A DNA stretch of 64,000 bases from an uncultured Bacteroidales bacterium (GCA_900315935.1 ONBB01000001.1:186001-250000); one strand, 5' to 3'; counted from the first letter of the stretch, positions 1 through 8,717 are shown. A program made the numbers and translations. The notes: generated by a model from the letters alone, not told the origin.

Positions 1-1277
1 ACTCGCAGCACCAGACCCTCACCCTGGGCGACAGCGCGTTCCGCCTGAACCTGCTCGACACACTCTCGGGCGGCACCGAGCGCCAGCGCTACGAGGATGC
101 CTACCGCACCTACTCGCACCTCAAGCGCGACCTGGAGGAGCTGACCGCCGCCGAGGCTCAGAACCGCAAAGAGCAGGATTACCTGCAGTTCCAGTTCGAC
201 GAACTCAACGAGGCGCGGCTGCAGCCCGACGAGCAGGCATCGCTGGAGCAGGAGTCGCAGCTGTTGGCCCATGCCGAGGCCGTGCGCGAGGGCATAGCCA
301 CTGCCGCCGCTGCGGTGGACGACGAGACGGAGCAGTCCGTCCTTGCCCGCCTGCGACAGGCCAAGTCGGCGCTGGGTCATGTGGCACAGTACCATCCCCA
401 GGCCGACGAACTGCTGAAACGGCTGGAATCGAGCCTGATAGAGCTTGACGACATCAACTCCGAACTGCAGTCGGCCGCCGCCGGCATCACCTACAGCCCC
501 GAACGCCAGCAGGAGGTCGACGACCGCCTGGCGCTGCTCTACCGCCTGCAAAAGAAGCATGGTGTGGACTCCGTGGCAGCACTCATCCAGTTGCGCGACG
601 AGCTGGACCAACGCCTGCAGGGCATCTCCACCCTAGACGAGCGCATACAGACCCTCATGGAGGAGGTTGACAAGGCATTTGCACAGGTTCAGCAAACGGC
701 CGACCGCCTCACCGCCAGCCGCACCAAGGCGGGCCGCCTGCTGGAGAAAAACATACTGCCCACCCTGCATGAGCTGGGCATGCCCGAGGCGCGCTTCGAA
801 GTGGAAATCAGGACGATGGCCACCTACGGCGCCACGGGACACGACACGGTTGCCTTCCTCTTCAACGCCAACCGGGGCGGCGAGCTGCGCGACGTGGCCA
901 AAGTGGCCAGCGGCGGCGAGTTGTCGCGGCTGATGCTGGCGGTCAAGAGCATGCTCACCAGCCACTCGCTGCTGCCCACCGTCATCTTCGACGAGATAGA
1001 CACCGGCGTCAGTGGCGACATCTCCGTGGCCGTCGGCACCATCATGCAGCGCATGGCCCAGCGGATGCAGGTCGTTGCCATCACCCACCTGCCACAGATT
1101 GCCGCACGGGCCTCGCAGCACCTCAAGGTATACAAGCAGACGACTGACGACCGCACCGTGTCGCGCATCCGCGAACTTGAGCCCCTGGAACGTGTTACCG
1201 AGGTCGCCACCATGCTCTCCTCTGACCCACCCACCAAGGCCGCACTCCAGACCGCCAAGGAGCTTATGTCGTTATAA
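1..1277 (+). CDS. recN: DNA repair protein RecN, C-terminal part (5' end cut by window)
   Basis: SMC-like ATPase that acts early in double-strand break repair. The reading frame is open from base 3, so the gene enters from outside the window and only about 424 codons are visible. The visible part holds the second half of the coiled coil, including a DYLQFQFDEL stretch typical of RecN, and the C-terminal ATPase lobe: the ABC signature SGGELSR (bases 909-929), Walker B VIFDEID, and the ITHLPQ switch histidine segment. The internal ATG at 264 is not the true start, because homologous sequence continues upstream of it. The stop is at 1275-1277, and aroK follows on the same strand after a short repeat array. 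Family assignment is secure; the N-terminal Walker A lies outside the window. Confidence 0.96.
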   Translation, partial: SQHQTLTLGDSAFRLNLLDTLSGGTERQRYEDAYRTYSHLKRDLEELTAAEAQNRKEQDYLQFQFDELNEARLQPDEQASLEQESQLLAHAEAVREGIATAAAAVDDETEQSVLARLRQAKSALGHVAQYHPQADELLKRLESSLIELDDINSELQSAAAGITYSPERQQEVDDRLALLYRLQKKHGVDSVAALIQLRDELDQRLQGISTLDERIQTLMEEVDKAFAQVQQTADRLTASRTKAGRLLEKNILPTLHELGMPEARFEVEIRTMATYGATGHDTVAFLFNANRGGELRDVAKVASGGELSRLMLAVKSMLTSHSLLPTVIFDEIDTGVSGDISVAVGTIMQRMAQRMQVVAITHLPQIAARASQHLKVYKQTTDDRTVSRIRELEPLERVTEVATMLSSDPPTKAALQTAKELMSL

Positions 1278-1311
1278 CTACTTGACTACTGACTGCTTAA
1301 CTACTGGAAAA
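1276..1311. repeat. degenerate 7-8-bp array between recN and aroK
   Basis: The gap between recN and aroK consists almost entirely of variants of TAACTACT / TGACTACT / GACTGCT. It overlaps the recN stop codon region and ends just before the aroK start. It belongs to the class of degenerate short-period arrays found at many places in this window. Confidence 0.7.
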
Positions 1312-1312
1312 G

Positions 1313-1798
1313 ATGAAATACTACCTCGTCGGATACATGTACAGCGGCAAGAGCACCTTCGGCCCCTGCCTGGCGGCGGCCAAGGGGTTGGCCTTTGTGG
1401 ATCTGGACAAAGCCTTCGAGGCCAAGTACCACTACGAGGTGGCGCGCTTCTTCGAGGTCTTCGGCGAGGATGCCTTCCGCAAGCTGGAGACCCAGATGCT
1501 GCATGCCACGGCCGACCTCGACAACATCGTCATCTCCACCGGCGGCGGCACCCCCTGCTACGGCGACAACATGGATTTCATACTCGAGCACGGCACCGCC
1601 ATCTACCTCCAGATGAGCGTCGACGCCTTGGTCGAGCGCGCCCTGCGCAGCCGCCACGTGCGCCCCAAGCTCCACGGCCTGCCCGAACCCGAGATGCGCG
1701 CCGCCATCGGCACACAGCTCGCACAACGCGCCCCTATCTACCTCCGCGCCCCCATCGTCCTGGACGGCACCGCCCCCAGCGTGGAGGCCATCCCCTAG
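1313..1798 (+). CDS. aroK: shikimate kinase
   Basis: Phosphorylates shikimate to shikimate 3-phosphate in the chorismate (aromatic amino acid) pathway, using ATP, in the cytosol. The 161-residue length is normal for AroK. The P-loop GYMYSGKST is at residues 7-15, the shikimate-binding aspartate is in DLDKAFE (Asp32), an arginine at Arg56, the glycine-rich GGG at 77-79, and the lid arginine in HVRPKLHG near residue 117. The ATG at 1313 fits the family start exactly. It faces the convergent nucleoside kinase gene, with a palindrome in between. Confidence 0.96.
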   Translation: MKYYLVGYMYSGKSTFGPCLAAAKGLAFVDLDKAFEAKYHYEVARFFEVFGEDAFRKLETQMLHATADLDNIVISTGGGTPCYGDNMDFILEHGTAIYLQMSVDALVERALRSRHVRPKLHGLPEPEMRAAIGTQLAQRAPIYLRAPIVLDGTAPSVEAIP

Positions 1799-1882
1799 GA
1801 ACCGCTAGGGGAATAATAGGAAGAGCCATGCCAGTGGTATGGCGGGCAGAGGATGCGCGAGGCTACATAGGCCGTTTCCCAT

Positions 1883-1904
1883 TATTTCCCATCGATGGGA
1901 AATA
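1883..1904. other. 22-bp perfect palindrome between convergent genes
   Basis: TATTTCCCATC followed by its exact reverse complement, in the 123-bp gap between the 3' ends of aroK and the nucleoside kinase. A T-run lies 8 bases downstream on the plus strand. The convergent position suggests a bidirectional transcription stop, but the spacing of the T-run is not canonical. A second weak inverted repeat (CCCCTA/TAGGGG, about 1795-1812) overlaps the aroK stop codon. Confidence 0.5.
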
Positions 1905-1921
1905 CTGGATACTTTTTTCCT

Positions 1922-3616
1922 TTAGTACTCGAAGGCGCTGCCGCCGAGGAACTCGCGCATGATGGAGTTGTGGGGGATGAAGGTGGCGTCGATGGGGGTG
2001 ATGAGTTCGGAGAATTCAATCAGCTGTTTGGCCATGGCGAACTGTTCGCAGTTCTCGGGCACCTGCTTGAGCAGCGGCTCGGCGTAGTGCTTGAGGATGC
2101 CGAGTTCGTAGAGCAGGGCCGAGTTGAACATCACGTCGGCGTTCTCCTGGTAGGGGAAGATGTGCTTGCGTTCGCCGCGCACCACCTCGGGCCAGCGGCG
2201 GAGGGTCTCGAGGGCGTCCCAGCCGCGGAAGTTGTTGTCGCGCACGATGCGGCGGACGAGGCGGTTGTCGGTGCCGTGGATGATGTTCTGGTTGTCGATG
2301 GAGAGCTGGGTGAGGGCGGAGACGTAGACCTTGAACTTGAGGGCGTCGTCGATTTCAGCCGTGAGTTTGGGGTTGAGACCATGGATGCCCTCCACCACCA
2401 GGATGCTGCGGGGTCCGAGTTTGAGGGTCTTGCCGCTGTAGTAGGGTTCGCCTTTCTTGAAGTCGTAGGTGGGTATCTTGACCTCCTCGCCGCGGAAGAG
2501 GGCGTTGAGGTGCTCGTTGAGCAGCGGTATGTTGAGGGCTTCGACGCACTCGAAGTCGTACTCGCCGTTGGGCAGCTTGGGTGTGCGCTCGCGGCCGAGG
2601 AAGTAGTCGTCGAGCGAGAGCTGGTTGCAGTCGTAGCCGAGGACGGAGAGCTGGACGCTCAGGCGGCGGCACGAGGTGGTCTTGCCGCTCGACGAGGGAC
2701 CGGCCAGCAGCACCATGCGGGCGCCTTTCTTGGCCACCTGCTCGGCGATTTCGGCATACTTCTTTTCGTGCAGCGCCTCGGCCAGCAGGATGAGGTGCTG
2801 GCCACCCTTGTCCTGGACGATGCGGTTGTAGTCGCTCACGGTGGCGGTGTGCATCAGGTCGACCCACTGGTGGTGCTCGCGGAAGATGGCGAAGAGCTTG
2901 GGGGTCTCCTGGAAGAGCGAGAGCTTGTCGGGGTGGTCGGGGTCGGCGCACTGCAGCAGGTAGCCGTCCTCGTACTGGCGGAAGTCCCACGTGGAGACGC
3001 AGCCGGTCGAGGGGGCCAGCTTGCCGGCGATTTTATGTACGGTGTCGCCGAGGAAGTTCATTTCGATGTAGAGCTGGTCGAGGTTTTCGAGTAGTTCGAG
3101 GGTCTTCGGCATGTGGCGCGGACGGACGAGCTCGATGGCGTCGGAGAGGAGCATGGTCTTGGCGGTGAAGGGCATGTCGGCCTCCTGGAGGGCAATCATG
3201 CGGTCGCGCACCTGCTGGCAGACCTCCATGTGCGAGGGCAGCTCGAAGCCCTCGACGGCGCTCTCGATGCGGCAGTAGAAGCCGTTCTGGAGCGAGTGGT
3301 CGATATGGAGCACCGCCTTGGGGAAGCAGTCGTGCACGGCGGTGTAGAGCATCATGCAGAGCGCGTTGCGGTACATGCGGAAGCCCTGGCGGTCGGTGAT
3401 GTCAATCAGGCGGATGACCTTGGGGTTGTAGATGTGGTATTGCAGGGGCTCCACCTTGTTGTTGACCAGGGCGCCGAGGATGGGCCACAGCTTCTTGCCG
3501 TCGCCCTGCTGCTGTTTCTGTTTGATATACTCTTCGGCGAGCACCGACACGGGAGTGCCGCACTCGACCATCTTGCGTTCGCCTGTGTTGGCGAGGACTA
3601 TTTCTACTTTGTTCAT
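1922..3616 (-). CDS. TGS-domain nucleoside (uridine) kinase family protein
   Basis: Large uridine-kinase-like protein of 564 residues from the MNKVEI start (an ATG 5 codons earlier, at 3631, is possible but adds only a non-conserved MCNNT). The N-terminal 60 or so residues look like a TGS domain and residues about 70-200 like the second domain of threonyl-tRNA synthetase. The C-terminal part is a P-loop phosphoribulokinase/uridine kinase fold with Walker A GPSSSGKTT at 306-314, a LDDYF motif and VVEGIHGLNP. This architecture is common in Bacteroidetes and Firmicutes, and the substrate is usually assumed to be a nucleoside. It is the first-transcribed neighbour upstream of nothing obvious; pepP lies 34 bp upstream on the same strand, so the two may be co-transcribed. 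Family is sure, substrate is not. Confidence 0.88.
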   Translation of the reverse strand: MNKVEIVLANTGERKMVECGTPVSVLAEEYIKQKQQQGDGKKLWPILGALVNNKVEPLQYHIYNPKVIRLIDITDRQGFRMYRNALCMMLYTAVHDCFPKAVLHIDHSLQNGFYCRIESAVEGFELPSHMEVCQQVRDRMIALQEADMPFTAKTMLLSDAIELVRPRHMPKTLELLENLDQLYIEMNFLGDTVHKIAGKLAPSTGCVSTWDFRQYEDGYLLQCADPDHPDKLSLFQETPKLFAIFREHHQWVDLMHTATVSDYNRIVQDKGGQHLILLAEALHEKKYAEIAEQVAKKGARMVLLAGPSSSGKTTSCRRLSVQLSVLGYDCNQLSLDDYFLGRERTPKLPNGEYDFECVEALNIPLLNEHLNALFRGEEVKIPTYDFKKGEPYYSGKTLKLGPRSILVVEGIHGLNPKLTAEIDDALKFKVYVSALTQLSIDNQNIIHGTDNRLVRRIVRDNNFRGWDALETLRRWPEVVRGERKHIFPYQENADVMFNSALLYELGILKHYAEPLLKQVPENCEQFAMAKQLIEFSELITPIDATFIPHNSIMREFLGGSAFEY

Positions 3617-3650
3617 GGTGTTGTTACACATTTGGGGAGTTAGGGAGATT

Positions 3651-5039
3651 TTATGACGCCATGACAGCTTCGATTTCAGCCACGGTCTTCGGTATGGGTT
3701 TGCCGAGGACGCGGCAGCCGTCGGCGGTTACGAGGATGTCGTCCTCGATGCGGATGCCGCCGAAGTCTTTCCATTTCTCCAGCTCGTCGTAGTTGACGAA
3801 GTCTTTGTGCATGCCGTCGGCGCGCCACTTGTCGATGAGGGCGGGGATGAAGTAGCAGCCTGGCTCGTCGGTGATGACGAATCCCTCCTGCAGGCGGCGG
3901 CCGCAGCGCAGGCTGCCGAGGCCGAACTGCTCGCTGGGGCGCGTCTCGTCGTCGTAGCCGACATTGATTTGGCCGTAGTTCTCCATGTCATGCACGTCGA
4001 GGCCCATCATGTGGCCGAGGCCGTGGGGCATGAGGAGGCTGTGTGCGCCGGCGGCGATGATGTCGTCGGTATTGCCCTTCAGGATGCCGAGACCTTTGTA
4101 GCCCTCGGCCAGCACGCGGCTGGCGGCCTGGTGCACCTCCTGGTAGGTGATGCCCGGGCGGGTGGCGCGGATGGCCTCCATATTGGCGGCGAGGACGATT
4201 TCGTAGATGGCTTTCTGGCGCTCGTCGAAGCGGCCGCCCACGGGGACGGAGCGGGTGATGTCGGAGCAATAGTTCATGGCGGTCTCGGCGCCGGCGTCCA
4301 TCACCAGCATGCGGCCCACCTCGAGGCGGTTGTTGTGGCCGTGGTTGTGGAGTGTCTCGCCGTGGACGGTCATGATGACGGGGAAACTCACGGGGCCGTT
4401 ACCCTTCCATGCTTCGCCCTGCATGAAGCCGGCCAGCTCGTATTCGTAGCGGCCGGGCATGGCCATCTTCATGGCGCCGACGTGCATGTTGTAGGCCGTC
4501 TCGACGGCGCGCTCGATTTCCTCAATCTCTTCGGCACTCTTGATGGAGCGCTGCTTGACGCAGGCGAGGGTGAGCTCGAGCGAGGCGTGGCGGTTGACGG
4601 CGGAATAGCTCAGGCCGAGCCACTCGGCCAGGTCGGCGCGCGTGTCGGCGCGGTAGGGTGGGAGGTAGAGCGGCAGGGCCGAGGTGGGGCGCTTGCCCTC
4701 GAGGAACTTGCGCAGGTCGGCCATCGAGCCGCTGTTGTCCACGCCCACGCTGGCGGCCAGCTCCTTCACGCTCGGCAGGGGACCGGTCCAAATGATGTCG
4801 TCGATGTCGTAGTCGTTGGCGAAGATATAGTCCTTGCCGGTCTCGCAGTCGATCACGCCCACCAGGTCTTCGCGTTGCAGGCCGAAAAAGTAGAGGAAGG
4901 TGCTGTCCTGGCGGAACCAGTAGGTGTTGTTGGGATAATTGCACGGTGCCTCGTGGTTGCCGGGCAGGATAATCAGGCCGCGGCCGACGTCTTTGCGCAG
5001 CTGCTCGCGGCGGGCGATGTAGGTCTCTTTCTTGAACAT
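3651..5039 (-). CDS. pepP: Xaa-Pro aminopeptidase (M24B)
   Basis: Metallopeptidase that removes an N-terminal residue preceding proline. The chosen start is the ATG at 5039 (MFKKETY), giving 462 residues, the usual length. The same frame stays open upstream to 5948 but that part is non-conserved and runs antisense across the marC gene, so it is not coding. The creatinase-like N-domain spans about residues 1-165. The pita-bread domain follows with all five metal ligands in place: Asp249-region DAG (248-250), Asp260, His343 (GLGHMMG), Glu392 (TDEPG) and Glu432 (IRIEDD). An interspersed repeat of about 130 bp lies just upstream. Confidence 0.95.
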   Translation of the reverse strand: MFKKETYIARREQLRKDVGRGLIILPGNHEAPCNYPNNTYWFRQDSTFLYFFGLQREDLVGVIDCETGKDYIFANDYDIDDIIWTGPLPSVKELAASVGVDNSGSMADLRKFLEGKRPTSALPLYLPPYRADTRADLAEWLGLSYSAVNRHASLELTLACVKQRSIKSAEEIEEIERAVETAYNMHVGAMKMAMPGRYEYELAGFMQGEAWKGNGPVSFPVIMTVHGETLHNHGHNNRLEVGRMLVMDAGAETAMNYCSDITRSVPVGGRFDERQKAIYEIVLAANMEAIRATRPGITYQEVHQAASRVLAEGYKGLGILKGNTDDIIAAGAHSLLMPHGLGHMMGLDVHDMENYGQINVGYDDETRPSEQFGLGSLRCGRRLQEGFVITDEPGCYFIPALIDKWRADGMHKDFVNYDELEKWKDFGGIRIEDDILVTADGCRVLGKPIPKTVAEIEAVMAS

Positions 5040-5159
5040 ATCGGGTGCTTTTTTATAATTTTCAATGGTATAATAACGTATCGCAGGCCGTTTTAGTATC
5101 CACTGTGGCAAAAATGCTACAAGGTGCTGTGTGCCAGCGGTGTACGTTGTCTGTAGGAT

Positions 5160-5290
5160 TTTTGGAAAAAAAGCGAAAACGGAGCCAAAATTGCAGGTTT
5201 GCAACAGGCTGGAAATCATGTGGTAAGGGGTACCCTCTTCTTCCTCTCTTCGGCCTCTATAGGGAGATGGGAAGAGGAGGGGTGGCGGGG
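5160..5290. repeat. interspersed repeat family R1, copy 1
   Basis: One of four related intergenic sequences in the window (others at 13781, 17915 and 30770), all in the same orientation and all between two minus-strand genes. The most conserved stretch reads TTTGCAAC, then GGTACCCTCTTCTTCC, then a pyrimidine-rich part and CTAGGG-like segment. It shares a run of over 30 identical bases with copy 2. It lies between the 3' end of marC and the 5' end of pepP. The rest of this 269-bp gap is A+T-rich leader of pepP. Confidence 0.8.
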
Positions 5291-5308
5291 CGGTTGGAAG
5301 CCGGGGGG

Positions 5309-5914
5309 TCAGAGGCCGCTGTTGTGGATGACGATGGCGAGGTTGGAGGCGAAGAGTTTGACCGAGATGGCCAGCAGGATGACGCCGAAGAATTTGCGCA
5401 GCACGAACACCACCTCGTCGCCCAGCCAGCGCTGCAGTTTTTTGAGCAGGCGGATGACGACATAGTCGATGATGATGTTGAGCAGCAGTCCCAGCATGAT
5501 GTTGACGGTGGCGTATTCGGCGCGGAGGGAGATGAGGGCCGTGATGGCACCCGGGCCGGCGATGAGCGGGAAGGCGACGGGCACGATGCTGGCGCCTGCC
5601 CCGATGCTTTCGTTCTTGATGAATTCGCGCCCCATGACCATCTCCAGCGCCAGCAGGAAGAGCACGAAGGCACCCGCCACGGCGAAGGAGGGGATGTCGA
5701 TGCCGAACAGGTCGAGCAGCGCCTCGCCCACGAAGAAGAAGACCAGGAAGAGCAGCAGCGCCACCGAGGTGGCCTTGAAGGCGTGGATGTGCTTGCCCTT
5801 GTCCTCCATGCTGATGAAGATGGGGATGGAGCCCGTGATGTCGATGATAGCGAACATCACGATGAACACGCTGATTATCTCTACGAAGCTGATTTGCTGG
5901 ATGATGTCTAACAT
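5309..5914 (-). CDS. MarC family integral membrane protein
   Basis: 201-residue inner membrane protein of the MarC/UPF0056 family, with about six hydrophobic segments. The N-terminal FAIIDITGSIPIF segment (about residues 20-32) and a central FPLIAGPGAI segment are the family signatures. The ATG at 5914 (MLDIIQQ) was chosen; the longer ORF to 5962 would read through the promoter. Despite the name, MarC proteins are not shown to transport drugs and the function is unknown. It is preceded by its own promoter and by the terminator of the upstream gene, so it is probably a single-gene unit. Confidence 0.92.
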   Translation of the reverse strand: MLDIIQQISFVEIISVFIVMFAIIDITGSIPIFISMEDKGKHIHAFKATSVALLLFLVFFFVGEALLDLFGIDIPSFAVAGAFVLFLLALEMVMGREFIKNESIGAGASIVPVAFPLIAGPGAITALISLRAEYATVNIMLGLLLNIIIDYVVIRLLKKLQRWLGDEVVFVLRKFFGVILLAISVKLFASNLAIVIHNSGL

Positions 5915-5935
5915 GGCGGTAGGGTTTTGGATTTG

Positions 5936-5960
5936 CAAAGATACGCAAAAAAAGCGTATC
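5936..5960 (-). promoter_or_regulatory. marC promoter -7 box overlapped by inverted repeat
   Basis: On the minus strand TATCTTTG (5936-5943) matches the Bacteroidetes -7 consensus TAnnTTTG, 22 bases from the marC start. It overlaps an inverted repeat GATACGC / GCGTATC (5940-5946 and 5954-5960) with an A7 spacer, which could be an operator. I see no clear TTTG -33 box. Confidence 0.55.
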
Positions 5961-5965
5961 ATGGG

Positions 5966-6003
5966 GAAAAAAGAGTCCGCCCGCGCCTGCAGGCGCGGGC
6001 GGG
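5966..6003 (-). terminator. intrinsic terminator of the DUF5692-like gene
   Basis: Read on the minus strand, a very stable perfect hairpin (CCCGCCCGCGCC, TG, then complement) is followed by GACTCTTTTTT. It lies 24 bp past the stop codon of the gene ending at 6027 and just upstream of the marC promoter. Confidence 0.88.
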
Positions 6004-6026
6004 TCTTGTATGCGGCGTCAGGCCGT

Positions 6027-7118
6027 TCACGACACGTCGGCGCGGGCCATGGCGTCTTTGTAGTATTTCTGGCTTACAAAGACATCCTCCTTGTAGGGGT
6101 TGATGTGGCGTTTCTTGGCGACGTAGAAGATGTAGCCGAGGGCGATGATGTTGGTTACCAGTGCCAGTGCGCTGATGACGGTCATCATGGTGGGGTTGGC
6201 GGCCACGGTGTCGACCGTGGTGCCCACGGCAGCGGCCTCGCCGCCGGCCGCCTCGTAGAGCTGCCTGACGGTGGCGGTGCCGTCGGGGTACTGCACCGGC
6301 AGCACGGCCCAGCGGAACCACTGGCTGCCGTCCTTGAAGGTCTCCTGGAAGAGGGGGAACACCTGGGCAAACATACACCAGATGGCCAGTGTGTTGGCGC
6401 GGTTCTGAATCCATCCGCCGCGGTTCCACAGGATGGCGGCCACGGTGGGGGCCAGCAGCAGGGCGATGCCGCAGTACCAGCTGTGGGTGGGCAGGCAGTT
6501 GTAGGTGTAGGCGAAGTTCCAGATGTCGTAGATGACGATGTAGACCCACGTCATGTCGGCCCAGATCATGTCTTTCTTGTCCTTCGAGGCGTAGACGTTC
6601 CACCAGGCGGTCATGCAGAAGATGTTGAAGATGCCGGCCAGGCCGTTGAAGACGTTGTGCCAGCCGCCGTAGAGCCATACACCTTCGCTGCTGAGCCACC
6701 ACTTGTTCCAGCCGTTGACGGCGCTCTCGAAGTCGGAGACGACGGCGATGAGGATGTTGATGGCCACGATGACGAAGGGGAAGGGCTTGAACCAGTGCTT
6801 GGCACCGATGCCCCACTTGTATTTAATCATCATGAAGCCGATGCAGCCGGTGAGGGCGGCATAGAGTTTGGCATAGTGGAACCAGCCGTTCATGTAGAGG
6901 TGGGTCTGGTTGTTGACCGCCCAGTCGGCGCCGCTGCGCGCGCCAATGGCGATGGCCGCGAAGTAGACCGTCAGCAGCACGGGTATGACGAAGAAGGTGA
7001 TGGCACCGCCCAGTTTGGTGCGGCGCGCGAATTCATTCCAGAGGATCAGGCCTGCCAGCACCACCAGCAGCATCCCCCATTGTGCAAGGGCATCGGCCCC
7101 ATAGACTTGGAAAAACAT
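6027..7118 (-). CDS. DUF5692-like polytopic membrane protein
   Basis: 363-residue protein with about nine or ten hydrophobic segments spread over its length, and conserved tryptophan/tyrosine-rich loops such as WNEFARRTK near residue 27 and HLYMNGWFHYAKLYA near residue 73. I assign it to the DUF5692 family from memory of that pattern; no biochemical function is known to me. The start ATG at 7118 immediately precedes the first membrane segment. It has a TATCTTTG box on its own strand about 90 bp upstream (7207-7214) and a strong terminator downstream, so it is likely transcribed alone. The A/T-rich 219-bp region upstream is shared with the divergent lipoprotein gene. Confidence 0.75.
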   Translation of the reverse strand: MFFQVYGADALAQWGMLLVVLAGLILWNEFARRTKLGGAITFFVIPVLLTVYFAAIAIGARSGADWAVNNQTHLYMNGWFHYAKLYAALTGCIGFMMIKYKWGIGAKHWFKPFPFVIVAINILIAVVSDFESAVNGWNKWWLSSEGVWLYGGWHNVFNGLAGIFNIFCMTAWWNVYASKDKKDMIWADMTWVYIVIYDIWNFAYTYNCLPTHSWYCGIALLLAPTVAAILWNRGGWIQNRANTLAIWCMFAQVFPLFQETFKDGSQWFRWAVLPVQYPDGTATVRQLYEAAGGEAAAVGTTVDTVAANPTMMTVISALALVTNIIALGYIFYVAKKRHINPYKEDVFVSQKYYKDAMARADVS

Positions 7119-7269
7119 AATACGGTGTGTTTGAATGATTGTTTTCTTTGTTTAAATTGTTGTGTGCCAGTTGTTATGAATGTTCATGCGGCTGGCTTTC
7201 CGTCTGCAAAGATACAAAAAATCATTCAAATGGCGGTGGCATAGTTTTGTACGCGAAGGGGAAAATAAA

Positions 7270-7301
7270 TTTGCGCAGGTTGGACAAAATATGTATTTTT
7301 G
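7270..7301 (+). promoter_or_regulatory. Bacteroidetes-type promoter for the DUF362 lipoprotein gene
   Basis: TTTG at 7270-7273 and TATTTTTG at 7294-7301, with 20 bp between, an exact match to the Bacteroidetes sigma-ABfr consensus. The lipoprotein ATG is 37 bp downstream. Confidence 0.85.
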
Positions 7302-7337
7302 CAATGTGAAATCACACCCGTAGTAAAACCTAACATA

Positions 7338-8336
7338 ATGAAAATGACTGTATTGATGGCTGCCGCCGCCTGCATGGTGCTTTGCGGTTGCAAACAGAAA
7401 AACGAGCCCGCTTCGGGCCAGGAGCCTCAGGAGGGCGCCACCGTCTACATGACCACCGAGATCAGCCCCGAGGCGCTGGTGAAGATTTACGAGGCGCTGG
7501 GCGTCAAGGCCGAAGGCCGTGTGGCAGTGAAAATCAGCTCGGGCGAGGGCGGCAACAAGCACTACCTGCAGCCGGCCCTGATCGGCGACCTGGTGAAGCA
7601 TGTGAACGGCACCCTCGTGGAGTGCAACACGGCCTATGCCGGCACCCGCCTCTCCACTGCCGACCACTGGCAGACCATCCGCGAGCACGGCTTCCTCGAC
7701 ATCGCGCCGTTCGACATCATGGATGAGGAGGGCGACATCCAAATCCCCGTGCGCGACACCACGTTCATGAAATACAACCGCGTGGGCAGCCACATCCAGA
7801 ACTACGACTGGATGATCAACCTGGCCCACTTCAAGGGACATCAGATGGGCGGTTTCGGCGGCGTGCTGAAGAACGCCTCCATCGGTGTGGCCTCCACCGC
7901 CGGCAAGCTCTACATCCATACCGCTGGCCACTATGAAGACCCCACCAAGGTAGACGAGGCGTGGGCATACGTGGGCAGCGACGTCCAGCAGGACCACTTC
8001 CTCGAGTGCATGGCTACCGCTGCCACCGCAGTGCATGACTACATGAAGGGCAAGGTGCTCTACATCAACGTGATGAACAATATGAGCATCGACTGCGACT
8101 GCAACGGTGCCCCGGCGGCGCCCGAGCTGAAGGACATGGGCATCCTGGCCTCGACCGACCCCGTGGCGCTCGACCAGGCCTGCTACGACCTTGTCCACCA
8201 GCACAAGAGCGTCGAGGGCGACAACGCCCAGCCGCTGATTGACCGCATGGCGGAGATGCACGGTGTGCACACCATTGAGCATGCCGAGAAAATCGGCCTC
8301 GGTAGCCGTAAGTATCAGATTGTCAGCATCGACTAG
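7338..8336 (+). CDS. DUF362 domain lipoprotein
   Basis: 332 residues from the ATG at 7338 (MKMTVLMAAA). A codon-in-frame ATG at 7299 exists but lies on the promoter. The N-terminus is a signal peptide with lipobox VLCGC, so the mature protein is a lipoprotein. The body is a DUF362 domain, with INLAHFKGHQMGGFGGVLKN in the middle and STDPVALDQACYDLV near the C-terminus, as in other members. DUF362 often accompanies iron-sulfur cluster domains, but no ferredoxin CxxCxxC motif is present here. The function is unknown. The DUF454 gene follows only six bases after the stop. Confidence 0.87.
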   Translation: MKMTVLMAAAACMVLCGCKQKNEPASGQEPQEGATVYMTTEISPEALVKIYEALGVKAEGRVAVKISSGEGGNKHYLQPALIGDLVKHVNGTLVECNTAYAGTRLSTADHWQTIREHGFLDIAPFDIMDEEGDIQIPVRDTTFMKYNRVGSHIQNYDWMINLAHFKGHQMGGFGGVLKNASIGVASTAGKLYIHTAGHYEDPTKVDEAWAYVGSDVQQDHFLECMATAATAVHDYMKGKVLYINVMNNMSIDCDCNGAPAAPELKDMGILASTDPVALDQACYDLVHQHKSVEGDNAQPLIDRMAEMHGVHTIEHAEKIGLGSRKYQIVSID

Positions 8337-8342
8337 CGCCGT

Positions 8343-8717
8343 TTGCAACGCTGTCTATATATCGCCGCGGGCCTGCTGTGCGTGGGTCTGGGAGCCTTGG
8401 GTGTGGTGGTGCCGGGATTGCCCACCACGCCCTTTCTGTTGCTGGCCTCGTGGCTCTTCTTCCGCTCGTCGCCCCGCCTGCAGCAGTGGCTGCTGGCGTC
8501 GTGGCCGGGTAAATACATCCGTTCCTACCATCGCCGTTGCGGCATGACGGTGGCGCAGAAGGCCGGTGCCGTGGGCATGATGGTGGCCATGGTGCTGATT
8601 TCCACTTTCCTCCTAATCCCCGAGGGGTCGGTGGCGCGCATTATTGTCCCCATTGCCGGTGCCGTGGGTGGACTGACGGTCGTCTTCGCCGTTCCGAATG
8701 CCAAGGAAGACGAGTAG
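8343..8717 (+). CDS. DUF454 (YbaN-like) inner membrane protein, TTG start
   Basis: 124-residue protein with the DUF454 signature GVVVPGLPTTPFLLLASWLFF at about residues 20-40 (three or four membrane segments; a basic loop HRRCGMTVAQKA). No ATG or GTG is available: the frame is bounded by the TAG of the preceding gene at 8334-8336, and the only start before the conserved part is TTG at 8343, seven bases after that stop and in the same frame. Translation is therefore probably coupled to the upstream lipoprotein gene. Function unknown. Confidence 0.85.
   Translation: MQRCLYIAAGLLCVGLGALGVVVPGLPTTPFLLLASWLFFRSSPRLQQWLLASWPGKYIRSYHRRCGMTVAQKAGAVGMMVAMVLISTFLLIPEGSVARIIVPIAGAVGGLTVVFAVPNAKEDE

Noticed and set aside
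1895-3094. Long plus-strand open frame of 399 codons opposite the nucleoside kinase, and similar ones at 3807-5096, 12263-13657, 14466-15896 and 40649-42517
   Set aside because: They are antisense to strongly conserved genes and result from the high G+C content; the translations are low-complexity and match nothing.
3651-5948. A 765-codon version of pepP extending upstream over marC
   Set aside because: The extra 303 residues are not like any aminopeptidase and are antisense or out of frame to marC; the conserved start is at 5039.
8334-8336. TAG as programmed read-through making a DUF362-DUF454 fusion
   Set aside because: No recoding signal visible, and a lipoprotein followed by an inner membrane protein makes no topological sense; coupling via TTG is simpler.
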